NCBI RefSeq assembly: GCF_023702715.1
Contig: NZ_CP098480.1
Span: forward strand, 2,108,001 to 2,172,000
DNA length: 64,000 nucleotides
Reading direction: 5' to 3'
Source: Acinetobacter sp. C32I
GTDB lineage: Bacteria; Pseudomonadota; Gammaproteobacteria; Pseudomonadales; Moraxellaceae
Shown: positions 54,925 to 62,810 of the stretch, piece by piece
Layout of the letters: every line of letters begins with the position of its first letter
How positions within the stretch are numbered: position 1 is the first letter of the stretch
Position numbers and translations under genes: made by a program
Notes under the pieces: generated by a model
Seen by the model: the letters and a program-made list of their open reading frames with translations, nothing else
Databases searched by the model: none
Told to the model about the DNA's origin: nothing

Positions 54925-55791
54925 ATGTTTGATCACATTGCTTTTCCCACCCCCTATCAAACATTAGCACTTCCCAGTTCGGTTCAACTGACCATTAAGC
55001 GTTTGGATCTGATTCATCCGCATATTTCAGGCAATAAATTTTATAAGCTGAAATACAACCTGCTTGCAGCACAACAACAAGCTTTGACCCAAGTCCTGAC
55101 TTTTGGCGGTGCATTCTCAAATCATATTGCCGCAACCGCCTATGCCGCACAGCACTTTGGCTTGCAAAGCATTGGCATAATTCGTGGTGAAGAACTTGCA
55201 ACTCAAGACTTAAACCCTACCCTACAGACAGCACAAGATTTTGGTATGCAATTGCATTTTGTCAGTCGGGCTGAGTATCGGCTACGCCATGAAGCGGAAT
55301 ATTTACAACAACTTCAACAGCAATATCCTCAAGCCTTTATTATTCCAGAAGGTGGCAGCAATGCACTTGCACTGCAAGGAACACAGGAAATTCTGAGCAA
55401 AGATGATCGAGAAAATTATGATGTGATTTGTTGTGCAGTTGGAACAGGTGGCACCATTGCTGGACTGATTGAAAGCAGCTCTGCACAACAGCAGGTTTTA
55501 GGCTTTTCAGCATTGAAAGGCGACTTCCTAAAACAGGATATTCAACAGTGGACCAATAAAAGTAATTGGTCTTTAACCGATGCCTATTGCTGTGGTGGTT
55601 ATGCCAAAACCACAGCTGAGTTGCTGCAATTTATGCAACACTTCGAACAACAATATGCAATTCCTTTGGAACAGGTCTATACCGCCAAGATGATGCTGGG
55701 GTTATTCGATTTAATCCAGCAGCAGTATTTTCCTGAACATACACGTATTTTGGCGATCCATACCGGTGGACTACAAGGTCGCTTAAAATAA
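54925..55791 (+). CDS. PLP-dependent D-cysteine desulfhydrase / ACC deaminase-type enzyme
   Basis: The 288-residue protein belongs to the fold-type II PLP family of 1-aminocyclopropane-1-carboxylate deaminases and D-cysteine desulfhydrases. ISGNKFYKLKYNL carries the PLP lysine. FGGAFSNHIAATAYAA is the substrate-carboxylate loop, IPEGGSNALALQGTQEI a family motif, and VGTGGTIAGL the phosphate-binding loop. It is shorter than the roughly 330 residues common in the family, with a compact middle. D-cysteine desulfhydrase is a more likely activity than ACC deaminase, but I cannot separate them here. Confidence 0.86.
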   Translation: MFDHIAFPTPYQTLALPSSVQLTIKRLDLIHPHISGNKFYKLKYNLLAAQQQALTQVLTFGGAFSNHIAATAYAAQHFGLQSIGIIRGEELATQDLNPTLQTAQDFGMQLHFVSRAEYRLRHEAEYLQQLQQQYPQAFIIPEGGSNALALQGTQEILSKDDRENYDVICCAVGTGGTIAGLIESSSAQQQVLGFSALKGDFLKQDIQQWTNKSNWSLTDAYCCGGYAKTTAELLQFMQHFEQQYAIPLEQVYTAKMMLGLFDLIQQQYFPEHTRILAIHTGGLQGRLK

Positions 55792-55815
55792 AAAGCCACT
55801 CGCAAGTGACTTTTT
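55791..55815. terminator. Bidirectional terminator
   Basis: AAAAG-C-CACT and AGTG-A-CTTTT pair with one mismatch around CGCA, with T runs on both exits, between two convergent genes. Confidence 0.78.
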
Positions 55816-55834
55816 ATTTGATCGAATCAAGTGC

Positions 55835-56200
55835 TTAAAACCAGCCATCACCAATCGGCTTATTGTCCATAAACACCACTAAACCTTTGACAATACGATA
55901 AATAAACCAGATTGATGCTGCAAATAGAATCGGAATGCCAATGAGTACAAAAGACAAGATAAATCCAATAATTGCAGCAATGAGAGTGATCCAAAAGGTT
56001 TTGATTTGCCACTCAAAATGACTGGCCAACCATGTTCCTTTTACCTCGTCACGCTTCATATAGTTCATAATAATGGCAGCAATACTGGTTAATCCCACAA
56101 AAATACTGGCCGCATAAAGCCCATACGCAATTAAGGTATATTGTCTGAGCTGATCTTGCTGATGAGGCGGAGTGCCTTCTAAAAAAGTCTTATCATTCAT
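55835..56200 (-). CDS. DUF4870-type membrane protein
   Basis: A 121-residue protein with about three membrane segments. The loop MKRDEVKGTWLASHFEWQIKTFW between the first and second helices, and GLVVFMDNKPIGDGW at the end, are typical of the DUF4870/YtxG-like small membrane proteins. Function unknown. I use ATG 56200 behind a GGGGATAA site; an ATG nine codons upstream is also in frame. Confidence 0.78.
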   Translation of the reverse strand: MNDKTFLEGTPPHQQDQLRQYTLIAYGLYAASIFVGLTSIAAIIMNYMKRDEVKGTWLASHFEWQIKTFWITLIAAIIGFILSFVLIGIPILFAASIWFIYRIVKGLVVFMDNKPIGDGWF

Positions 56201-56341
56201 TATTGTTATCCCCTTTATTGAGACCAATTTTATAACATGCTTTGATTTTAAAAGTATCTTTTTTAATCAAACAATCAACATACTCAAAAGGCTTTAAATC
56301 TTTTATAATTGCCCGCTTTTCTTCCCTTGAGTATTTCCCCC

Positions 56342-57538
56342 ATGGTTCATCAAGTTGATGTTGTTGTTTTAGGTGCAGGTGCATCGGGCTTGATGTTGGC
56401 TGCAGAAGCAGGCAAACGTGGGCGCTCGGTTGTGGTCTTAGAAAAAGCCAATAAAGTCGGCAAAAAGATTTTGATGTCAGGTGGTGGTAAATGTAACTTT
56501 ACCAATCTGGAGGTCGAAGCTGCCAATTATTTGTCTGAAAACCCACATTTCGTCATCTCAGCCTTAACGCGATACACCAATTGGGACTTTATTGGTTTAG
56601 TGTGTGAATACGGCATCGAGTATGAAGAACGCAAGCACGGGCAATTATTTACCCTCAAAGGATCTAAAGAGATTCTGGAACTATTACTTTCAGAATGTGA
56701 CAAAGCCAAACGTGTCCAGATTCAAACTCATTGTGAAGTACAGCAAGTGAAGGCGCAGGCAGATTCCAGTTTTATGATTGAAACCAGTCAAGGGACTTAT
56801 CACTGTGAGTCTTTGGTGGTGGCAACGGGTGGATTATCCATTCCAACTCTTGGTGGCTCAGGTTTTGGTTATGAACTGGCGCAACAGTTCGGACATCATG
56901 TCTACCCAACCCGTGCGGGTCTGGTTCCTTTCACCTTCTCAGATCAGTTTAAAGAAGTCACCACCCGCTTGAGTGGCAATGCATTAGACGCAACCTTGGT
57001 CAATGATCGTCATCAATTTACCGAAGCTTTGCTGTTTACCCATCGTGGTCTCAGTGGTCCAAGCTCACTGCAACTTTCGAACTACTGGCATGTTGGGGAA
57101 AGCTTTAAAATTGATTTCTTCCCAAGCCAAGACTTTGCACAATTCTTTAAAGATAAGAAAAAGTCACAGCCTAAAGTTCTACTACGCACCTTAATCAGTG
57201 AATTTACCGCCAAAAGTATTGTACTTGAATTACAGCAACTGATTTGGGCAGATCAAAGTGAAACACCAATTGGCAATCTCAGTGATGTACAGCTCGAACA
57301 TATAGCAGCGCAATTGCATGCATTTACGGTAAAACCATCAGGTACCGAAGGTTATCGAACTGCCGAAGTCACACTGGGTGGGGTCGATACCAGTGAAGTG
57401 TCTTCCAAAACCATGGAAAGTAAAAAACAGAAAGGCCTCTATTTTATCGGTGAAGTACTCGATGTAACAGGACACTTAGGCGGCTATAACTTTCAGTGGG
57501 CATGGTCTTCTGCGCAAGCCGCAGCTCAATTCGTTTAA
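56342..57538 (+). CDS. HI0933-family (YhiN-like) flavoprotein
   Basis: A 398-residue FAD-binding protein. The dinucleotide motif VVVLGAGASGLMLAAEAGKRG is near residues 7-27. VGKKILMSGGGKCNFTN and LVVATGGLSIPTLGGSGFGYE are the signature segments of the HI0933/BaiN/YhiN group, and it ends with GEVLDVTGHLGGYNFQWAWSSA. Substrates of these oxidoreductases are mostly unknown. I use ATG 56342; a TTG at 56309 adds an extension outside the family. Confidence 0.9.
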   Translation: MVHQVDVVVLGAGASGLMLAAEAGKRGRSVVVLEKANKVGKKILMSGGGKCNFTNLEVEAANYLSENPHFVISALTRYTNWDFIGLVCEYGIEYEERKHGQLFTLKGSKEILELLLSECDKAKRVQIQTHCEVQQVKAQADSSFMIETSQGTYHCESLVVATGGLSIPTLGGSGFGYELAQQFGHHVYPTRAGLVPFTFSDQFKEVTTRLSGNALDATLVNDRHQFTEALLFTHRGLSGPSSLQLSNYWHVGESFKIDFFPSQDFAQFFKDKKKSQPKVLLRTLISEFTAKSIVLELQQLIWADQSETPIGNLSDVQLEHIAAQLHAFTVKPSGTEGYRTAEVTLGGVDTSEVSSKTMESKKQKGLYFIGEVLDVTGHLGGYNFQWAWSSAQAAAQFV

Positions 57539-57578
57539 TGCAATCTCGCACTGTGGGCTTGATTAAATGCAACCCGCT

Positions 57579-57758
57579 TTAGTTGCGTGGCTCAGAAGAG
57601 TTTGCCGCTTCTGAGGTTGTGATGTGCTGCGTATTTTCAATACTTTTCTCTTTAGAAGGGTTTGATTTAGCAACCACAAACTTATAAGCACTCGCCAAGA
57701 ATCCAACAGTAATCCCTGCAATAATAATCGGTGCGAATACTCGGTTTGGCCTCTTCAT
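57579..57758 (-). CDS. Small single-membrane-segment protein, 59 aa
   Basis: A short gene found by reading the gap: ATG 57758 behind an AGGAGAA ribosome binding site, stop TAA at 57579. It encodes 59 residues: a basic start (MKRPNRVFAP), one hydrophobic segment (IIIAGITVGFLASAYKFVVA), then a polar tail rich in Ser, Glu and Asn. This is the layout of a small inner-membrane protein with the tail in the periplasm or cytoplasm. No family is recognised. It is convergent with the flavoprotein gene. Confidence 0.6.
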   Translation of the reverse strand: MKRPNRVFAPIIIAGITVGFLASAYKFVVAKSNPSKEKSIENTQHITTSEAANSSEPRN

Positions 57759-57907
57759 TTCATTCTCCTATCGACTTTTTATTTAGAGACTATTGATACT
57801 TGGATAATAAATGAATTGCTTTTGAGGTCAAATTGCTTCAATAAAGCATCTAAACCCGCTTAAAACACCCAATTACCATCCCAAATAACACCCAATAATG
57901 CTGATAC

Positions 57908-57939
57908 AAACAAAACGACCACCCTGCTTAGAGTGGTCG
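57908..57939 (-). terminator. Intrinsic terminator of the CmpX-like gene
   Basis: CGACCACTCT and AGGGTGGTCG pair (one wobble) around AAGC, followed by TTTTGTTT in the minus direction, about 30 bases after the stop. Confidence 0.82.
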
Positions 57940-57970
57940 AATTGATCAAAAAAATCAAAGATTATTTTTT

Positions 57971-59557
57971 CTATTCATCTGAATACGGCGGTGTCGGTGG
58001 GGTCGGATTCACCGTATTGGTTGAGGTTGGTGCTGTTGGATTCGCAGATTCAACGGATTCCTTATGTAAAGGATTTGGTTGTTTTGCTTCAGTTTTTGCC
58101 TTATCCAGCAAATCGCTGAGCAAACGTTCTGCGGGTTGACGTCCACCTAAGCCAAAGGCCAAGGCAAAAGCCACAGCAACTGAGCCAAGTGTTAAGCCAA
58201 AAGCCAAATTCACAATCGAGTCTGCGATACCCATGGCTTTTAAGCCCATTGCAATCACTAAACCCATAATGAGAATGCGGACCAGATTCGCCAACCAGCG
58301 TGAACTGTTGTATTCACCACGTTGAACGATATTGGCAACCACATTGGCCAACCAGAAGCCGATCACTAGAATCACTGCACCCAGCAGGATACTGGCACCG
58401 AACTGGATAAACATCGCAATCAGTACACTGACCTGCTCTAAACCAAGTCGATTGGCTGCTTCTGAAACCGCAAACAACATGGTAAAGAAAACGATTAGAT
58501 AACCGACAACATCAGAAACACGGGTCTGTCCCAAGAAGCGTTGTAAATCAAGCTTCATCGGGATTTCATCCACCCCAGCCCCAGAAATCAGTTCCGCGAC
58601 TAAACGTCCCACAAAACGCGATACGATATAGGCCACAATTAGAATCAGACCAGCTGCAATGATTTGTGGAATTGCATACATGATTTGATTGAGCATGGCG
58701 GTTGCAGGTTGAGAAATTGCTTGGATACCCAAGGCTTCAAAAGCTACAATTAAAGTCGTAATAATGATGATGGCAAATACAAATGAACCTAAGAACTTCG
58801 CCACATTCGAGTTTTTAAATAGACCAACTTTTTCTGCTTGTGCTTGTAGGCCAAGACTATTACTCAATCCCTCAACAATACCACGGACAATTTTCGCCAG
58901 AATATATCCCACGAAAATAATGACAGCGGTGATGAACAGATTAGGTAGATAAGCAATCGCTTCATTCACCATATTCTGTACAGGAATCAATAAGCCCGTC
59001 AGACCAAGAATTGATAAAACGATTGGCAAGAACAGTAATAGCACCAACCAATAAAAAATCTCGCCAATATTGGTACTGAGTGAACTGACACCGACTTCAT
59101 TACTCAGCTTCTCATCCAGTTCAGTCTTGGACAACACATTGGTCAGCCCCGCACGAACCAGACGTGCGATAATCCATCCAATAAAGCCCACGGCGACTGC
59201 TGCCAATAAGTTTGGTATATAGGCCAACACACGACCGATCATATTGCTGAACGGATCGCTGACACCACTGATATTTAAGACATTAAGTGCACCTACTACG
59301 GCCAGAATCATCACAAACCAGAACACCAATTTGGAGACCAGATTTTCGATATTTGGGGTACGGCCAGTTGCAGAAGACAATTTATGATTGGTATCAAGTT
59401 TTTGCAGTAATTTTTTCACACCTGCTGCAATCACTAAAGCGACAATCCATCCCACCAATAGGATGACAACTGCCGCAAAAATAGGATGAAACTGATCCCA
59501 ATAATACATTGCATCAAATCCTCCACGATTGGAGGGGTCACTAAAAAAATCATTCAT
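57971..59557 (-). CDS. CmpX-like mechanosensitive channel-family protein
   Basis: The 528-residue protein has about ten to twelve hydrophobic segments that form repeated units of the conserved-TM-helix type (for example AYIPNLLAAVAVGFIGWIIARLVR, AYLPNLFITAVIIFVGYILAKIVR and YAIPQIIAAGLILIVAYIVSRFVG). It ends in an MscS-like pore motif (LAFGLTLGSVAVAFALAFGLGGR) and a Pro/Thr-rich cytoplasmic tail. This matches CmpX-type proteins, which affect envelope tension and signalling in Pseudomonas. I use ATG 59557 (AAGGATAACAAA upstream). Confidence 0.86.
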   Translation of the reverse strand: MNDFFSDPSNRGGFDAMYYWDQFHPIFAAVVILLVGWIVALVIAAGVKKLLQKLDTNHKLSSATGRTPNIENLVSKLVFWFVMILAVVGALNVLNISGVSDPFSNMIGRVLAYIPNLLAAVAVGFIGWIIARLVRAGLTNVLSKTELDEKLSNEVGVSSLSTNIGEIFYWLVLLLFLPIVLSILGLTGLLIPVQNMVNEAIAYLPNLFITAVIIFVGYILAKIVRGIVEGLSNSLGLQAQAEKVGLFKNSNVAKFLGSFVFAIIIITTLIVAFEALGIQAISQPATAMLNQIMYAIPQIIAAGLILIVAYIVSRFVGRLVAELISGAGVDEIPMKLDLQRFLGQTRVSDVVGYLIVFFTMLFAVSEAANRLGLEQVSVLIAMFIQFGASILLGAVILVIGFWLANVVANIVQRGEYNSSRWLANLVRILIMGLVIAMGLKAMGIADSIVNLAFGLTLGSVAVAFALAFGLGGRQPAERLLSDLLDKAKTEAKQPNPLHKESVESANPTAPTSTNTVNPTPPTPPYSDE

Positions 59558-59718
59558 TTTGTTATCCTTATATTGTGTTTTTAAATCTTGATACACATCC
59601 ACCTAAGAACGTTCTGCAATTAAGAACATGATTTATGGATGCTTCCACCTTAGTTTTTGTCTATTTTCCAATCAATCAATGGCATCACTAATACAACAAA
59701 AAAGTCTCAAAATATTGC

Positions 59719-59750
59719 AAAAAAGCTCATTGATTCACATCAATGAGCTT
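59719..59750 (-). terminator. Intrinsic terminator of a small membrane-protein gene
   Basis: AAGCTCATTGAT and ATCAATGAGCTT pair around a four-base loop, with six T at the minus-strand exit. Confidence 0.85.
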
Positions 59751-59786
59751 TATCATAAATAGGTTTTGGTCTAAAGATATGCTTGC

Positions 59787-59987
59787 TTAAGCATTCAGAA
59801 TGGCCGACTGCATATGTGACATGATCACTTGAGCAGTTGGATTGGCTGAATGATCAGCAACCATATAAACAAGTAATGCAATCAGGAAGATTCCCACCAT
59901 AATCAAAATATAAACGGGCAATCTTCTCTTTTTGGTAATTTCTTCTTTGCTGGCCACATGAGGTTGTGGCTTACTAAAATCATGCAT
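59787..59987 (-). CDS. Small single-membrane-segment protein, 66 aa
   Basis: I place the start at ATG 59987 (GAGGG upstream); a longer in-frame start at 60017 is less likely. A basic cytoplasmic stretch ending in EEITKKRRLP precedes one strong membrane helix (VYILIMVGIFLIALLVYMVA) and a short polar tail. No family recognised. It has its own terminator. Confidence 0.66.
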   Translation of the reverse strand: MHDFSKPQPHVASKEEITKKRRLPVYILIMVGIFLIALLVYMVADHSANPTAQVIMSHMQSAILNA

Positions 59988-60133
59988 GATAGCAGCCCTC
60001 ATCCTTTTACTTTTCAAGTTTTATATTAGCAACATCAACTGTTGCATTGTGTGAAAAAGCTTCGGACTATCGTTGCACTGTTTGCAGAACTCTACTTTTC
60101 ATTGATCTTCTTTTTGTTTAAAATATAGGCGGT

Positions 60134-60161
60134 TTTAGTATGGGTTAAAATAAGCTATAAT
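60134..60161 (+). promoter_or_regulatory. Sigma-70-type promoter of the 60192 gene
   Basis: A perfect TATAAT (60156-60161) lies 30 bases before the ATG. A weak TTTAGT (60134-60139) sits 16 bases upstream of it as the -35. Confidence 0.6.
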
Positions 60162-60191
60162 ACGCGCCTCATTTCTCAACCGTTCTGCTTT

Positions 60192-60614
60192 ATGTCCTAT
60201 AGCCAACAAAGCATCTCCCTCGAATTAGACACTGATGTGACCCATCAATGTTTTTTACATCACACACGCGATGAACATTTGATTGGAATTATTGAGTTCA
60301 ATAAGCCGAGCTATATCTTAAAATGGGGTGATTTAGAATACTTCCGTCGCCGTACTGAAGAATTTTCGGTGATGCCTTTGCCCGACTGTATCAATGCCAT
60401 GATTGTCGATATTCGCAATGTACAGCCTTTTTTGGATAATGAAGTCCCGATTCTACCTTGGCGTCTACTTGAAGAAGATTGCCCAGTCCGTCTGGTCGTG
60501 CCACAAGATCGTTTGGAACATTATATTGGCTTGTTTGAACCGACTTGGTTAACCACCGATGTGGATACCGCTATTCAAGAAATTCGTGAATTTATGGATA
60601 TGTTTGTACATTAA
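60192..60614 (+). CDS. Cytoplasmic protein of unknown function, 140 aa
   Basis: I do not recognise the family. It is a small alpha/beta-looking protein: strands in HLIGIIEFNKPSYILKWGDLEY, AMIVDIRNVQPF and VRLVVPQ, helices between them, and an acidic C-terminal helix (DTAIQEIREFMDMF). The layout recalls small STAS-like domains, but no motif confirms that. It has a clear promoter and is convergent with the next gene. Confidence 0.68.
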   Translation: MSYSQQSISLELDTDVTHQCFLHHTRDEHLIGIIEFNKPSYILKWGDLEYFRRRTEEFSVMPLPDCINAMIVDIRNVQPFLDNEVPILPWRLLEEDCPVRLVVPQDRLEHYIGLFEPTWLTTDVDTAIQEIREFMDMFVH

Positions 60615-60644
60615 GATCAGACATAAATCATTTTCTGATTGGGT

Positions 60645-60968
60645 TTAATTTCCCGCAAAAAACAATAATATCAACACAACTGCTAAACCATGTAATCCCA
60701 TAGCCCAATTCGTTGGAGACAAATCCAAGTTGGGCTGCTTGTGAGAAACCACCCAAAGGCACAACGAGCAAATAAAAAAGAACAGGGAATAGGCGGCAAA
60801 AGCCAACAACGTTAGCCCAACCATGATATTTCGACTTAAATCTCCCCACCCACCAGTATATATCGTCGTATAACTGTAGATAAGTAAGATGCTCATCATG
60901 AGCATTCCTACAAAAAAAGCGATATAAGGAACTTTGCCAACCGCCTTTTTTCCGACTTGCTCCCCCAT
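60645..60968 (-). CDS. Small three-helix membrane protein, 107 aa
   Basis: Three hydrophobic segments (near residues 14-36, 48-73 and 88-104) separated by short loops, GGWGDLSRN and SHKQPNLDLSPTNW. No family recognised. An AAGGAAA site precedes ATG 60968. It lies 55 bases downstream of the fpr stop on the same strand, so it may be co-transcribed with fpr. Confidence 0.65.
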   Translation of the reverse strand: MGEQVGKKAVGKVPYIAFFVGMLMMSILLIYSYTTIYTGGWGDLSRNIMVGLTLLAFAAYSLFFFICSLCLWVVSHKQPNLDLSPTNWAMGLHGLAVVLILLFFAGN

Positions 60969-61023
60969 CCTATTCTTTTTCCTTATTCTTATTGAAACAA
61001 CTAAAAGTGATGATGTATTTGCT

Positions 61024-61785
61024 TTACCAATAATTCTCTACGGCAATATTACCTTCACCACGACGATTCATAATTAAACCACGCTGCTTCAGGGCTTCTT
61101 TGGTATCTTCCACCATTTGTGGATTGCCACATAACATCACATGACTGCTGTCCCGGTTAAAAGAGAGTCCTGCTGCTTTTTCTAATTCACCATTGCCAAT
61201 TAAAACAGGTAAACGATCATGCAGGGCTGCATTCGGATCACGGGTAATAATTGGAATAAATTTAAAGCCCGTATGGCCTTCACCAAATAAGTCTGCAATC
61301 TCTTGAATACGCTCGACATAAGCCAACTCAGATTCAGTCCGTACGCTATACACTAGATTGATCTGCTGATATTTGTTCCATGTTTCAAAGTCTTGTAACA
61401 TCGATAAAAACGGCGCAAGACCTGTTCCTGTTCCCAATAACCATAAATCCTGTGGTAACGGTTGTTGATAACGCGCCAGCGTTAAATAGCCATAGGAAAT
61501 TTTTTCCAGATACAACTCATCACCGACTTTGAGGTGCTGCAGATTCGAGGTAAAAGCGCCATCTGGTACCACAATTGAAAAGAATTCTAAAGTTTCATCA
61601 AAAGGTGAAGAAACAACAGAATAGGCACGTACAACCAATTCTCCCTCAACCATTAAACCAATACGGGCAAATTGCCCTGCAGTAAATTTGAAATGTGCTG
61701 GACGGGTCATGGTGAAGCTAAAAAGATTATGAGTCCAACGGTGTACAGATAAAACCTTTTCTACGCTAAATTTTTCAATTGACAT
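61024..61785 (-). CDS. fpr: Ferredoxin/flavodoxin--NADP(+) reductase
   Basis: Fpr moves electrons between NADPH and ferredoxin or flavodoxin and supports Fe-S repair and oxidative stress responses. FAD binding is shown by RAYSVVSSP (about 53-61) and the following FFSIVVPDGAFTSNLQ. NADP binding is shown by LLGTGTGLAPFLSML and CGNPQMVEDT. The C terminus VENYW is of the bacterial subclass with an aromatic end. The 253-residue length is normal. It is divergent from the LysR gene at 61870, the arrangement of fpr and finR in Pseudomonas. Confidence 0.94.
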   Translation of the reverse strand: MSIEKFSVEKVLSVHRWTHNLFSFTMTRPAHFKFTAGQFARIGLMVEGELVVRAYSVVSSPFDETLEFFSIVVPDGAFTSNLQHLKVGDELYLEKISYGYLTLARYQQPLPQDLWLLGTGTGLAPFLSMLQDFETWNKYQQINLVYSVRTESELAYVERIQEIADLFGEGHTGFKFIPIITRDPNAALHDRLPVLIGNGELEKAAGLSFNRDSSHVMLCGNPQMVEDTKEALKQRGLIMNRRGEGNIAVENYW

Positions 61786-61869
61786 GATGAGAACGTGGCA
61801 CGAAACAGTGCGCTCATGTTAGCATGATCGAATAATTGATGGATACTCAAAACATTAAGGCTATTTAAC
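61786..61869. promoter_or_regulatory. Divergent control region between fpr and the LysR gene
   Basis: Only 84 bases separate the two starts, so both promoters and the regulator's binding site must be here or run into the coding regions. No long dyad is obvious; a T-N11-A type LysR site was not convincingly located. Confidence 0.45.
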
Positions 61870-62754
61870 ATGCGCATGACATTACGCCAGTTGGCTGTTT
61901 TTGTGGCGGTCGCTCAGGAAGGAACGGTTACCAAAGCGAGCGATGCTGTCCGACTCACACAAAGTGCGGCAAGTATGGCCTTAGCTGATTTAGAAGATGG
62001 TCTTGGCGCACCGCTGTTTGACCGTTTAGGTAAACGATTACAACTCAATGATTTGGGACGCTTCTTGCTCCCACAAGCCTTAGAAATTTTAGGTCGCTGT
62101 GAATCTTTTGAACAAGCTGCTAAGGGTGAACTCCAAAGCATTGACTTACGTTTAGGCGCCACGCTCACCATTAGCGACTATTTGATGCCAGATTTGATGG
62201 CGGATTTTTTACAACGTCATCCACAAGCACATCTGCAACTGCAAGTGGGCAATACCCGTCAAATGATTGAGGCAGTCAATCAATTTCAACTGGATCTGGC
62301 TTTGATCGAAGGGTCTTGTCATTTGCCTCAACTGCAATGTATCCATTGGCGTGATGATGAGCTAGCCGTATGCTGTGCGCCTGATCATCCCTTAGCACAG
62401 CTGAATCGCCCTGTGAGCCCAACTGATTTCCTAGATGTGGAGTGGATTCTACGTGAGGAAGGTTCAGGTACACGTGAAGTGTTTGATAATGCCATTTTGC
62501 AAGATCTGCCTGATGCCAATATCCGTTTAACCTTGGGTCATAATGAAGCGATCTTAAAAATTGTCGCGGGTGGTTTAGGCATGTCCTGCGTATCACGCCT
62601 CGCGATTGAACCGCTACAAGAGAAAGGTCAGTTGGTGATCTTGGATACTCCATTCTGGCAATTAACCCGCCCGCTCTATATGTTAGTGCATCGTCAAAAG
62701 TATCAAGGACCGGGTTTAAAAGCCTTTTTGCAGTTCTGTGAAAATAAAATTTAA
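61870..62754 (+). CDS. finR: LysR-family regulator, FinR-like
   Basis: A 294-residue LysR-type protein. The winged helix-turn-helix covers residues 3-62 (LRQLAVFVAVAQEGTVTKAS; RLTQSAASMALADLEDGLGAPLF). The two-lobe effector domain begins near residue 90 (LRLGATLTISDYLMP). In Pseudomonas the LysR regulator next to and divergent from fpr (FinR) activates fpr under redox stress. The neighbourhood here is the same, so I give the symbol with moderate confidence. The related regulators CysL and YeiE look similar and cannot be fully excluded. Confidence 0.82.
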   Translation: MRMTLRQLAVFVAVAQEGTVTKASDAVRLTQSAASMALADLEDGLGAPLFDRLGKRLQLNDLGRFLLPQALEILGRCESFEQAAKGELQSIDLRLGATLTISDYLMPDLMADFLQRHPQAHLQLQVGNTRQMIEAVNQFQLDLALIEGSCHLPQLQCIHWRDDELAVCCAPDHPLAQLNRPVSPTDFLDVEWILREEGSGTREVFDNAILQDLPDANIRLTLGHNEAILKIVAGGLGMSCVSRLAIEPLQEKGQLVILDTPFWQLTRPLYMLVHRQKYQGPGLKAFLQFCENKI

Positions 62755-62767
62755 TTATTTCGAAAAT

Positions 62768-62797
62768 AAAAAACGCTTCCAATTGGAAGCGTTTTTT
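62768..62797. terminator. Bidirectional terminator
   Basis: Thirteen-base arms (AAAAAACGCTTCC and GGAAGCGTTTTTT) around AATT, between the convergent LysR and receptor genes. Confidence 0.92.
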
Positions 62798-62810
62798 ATT
62801 GGCATTCGAT

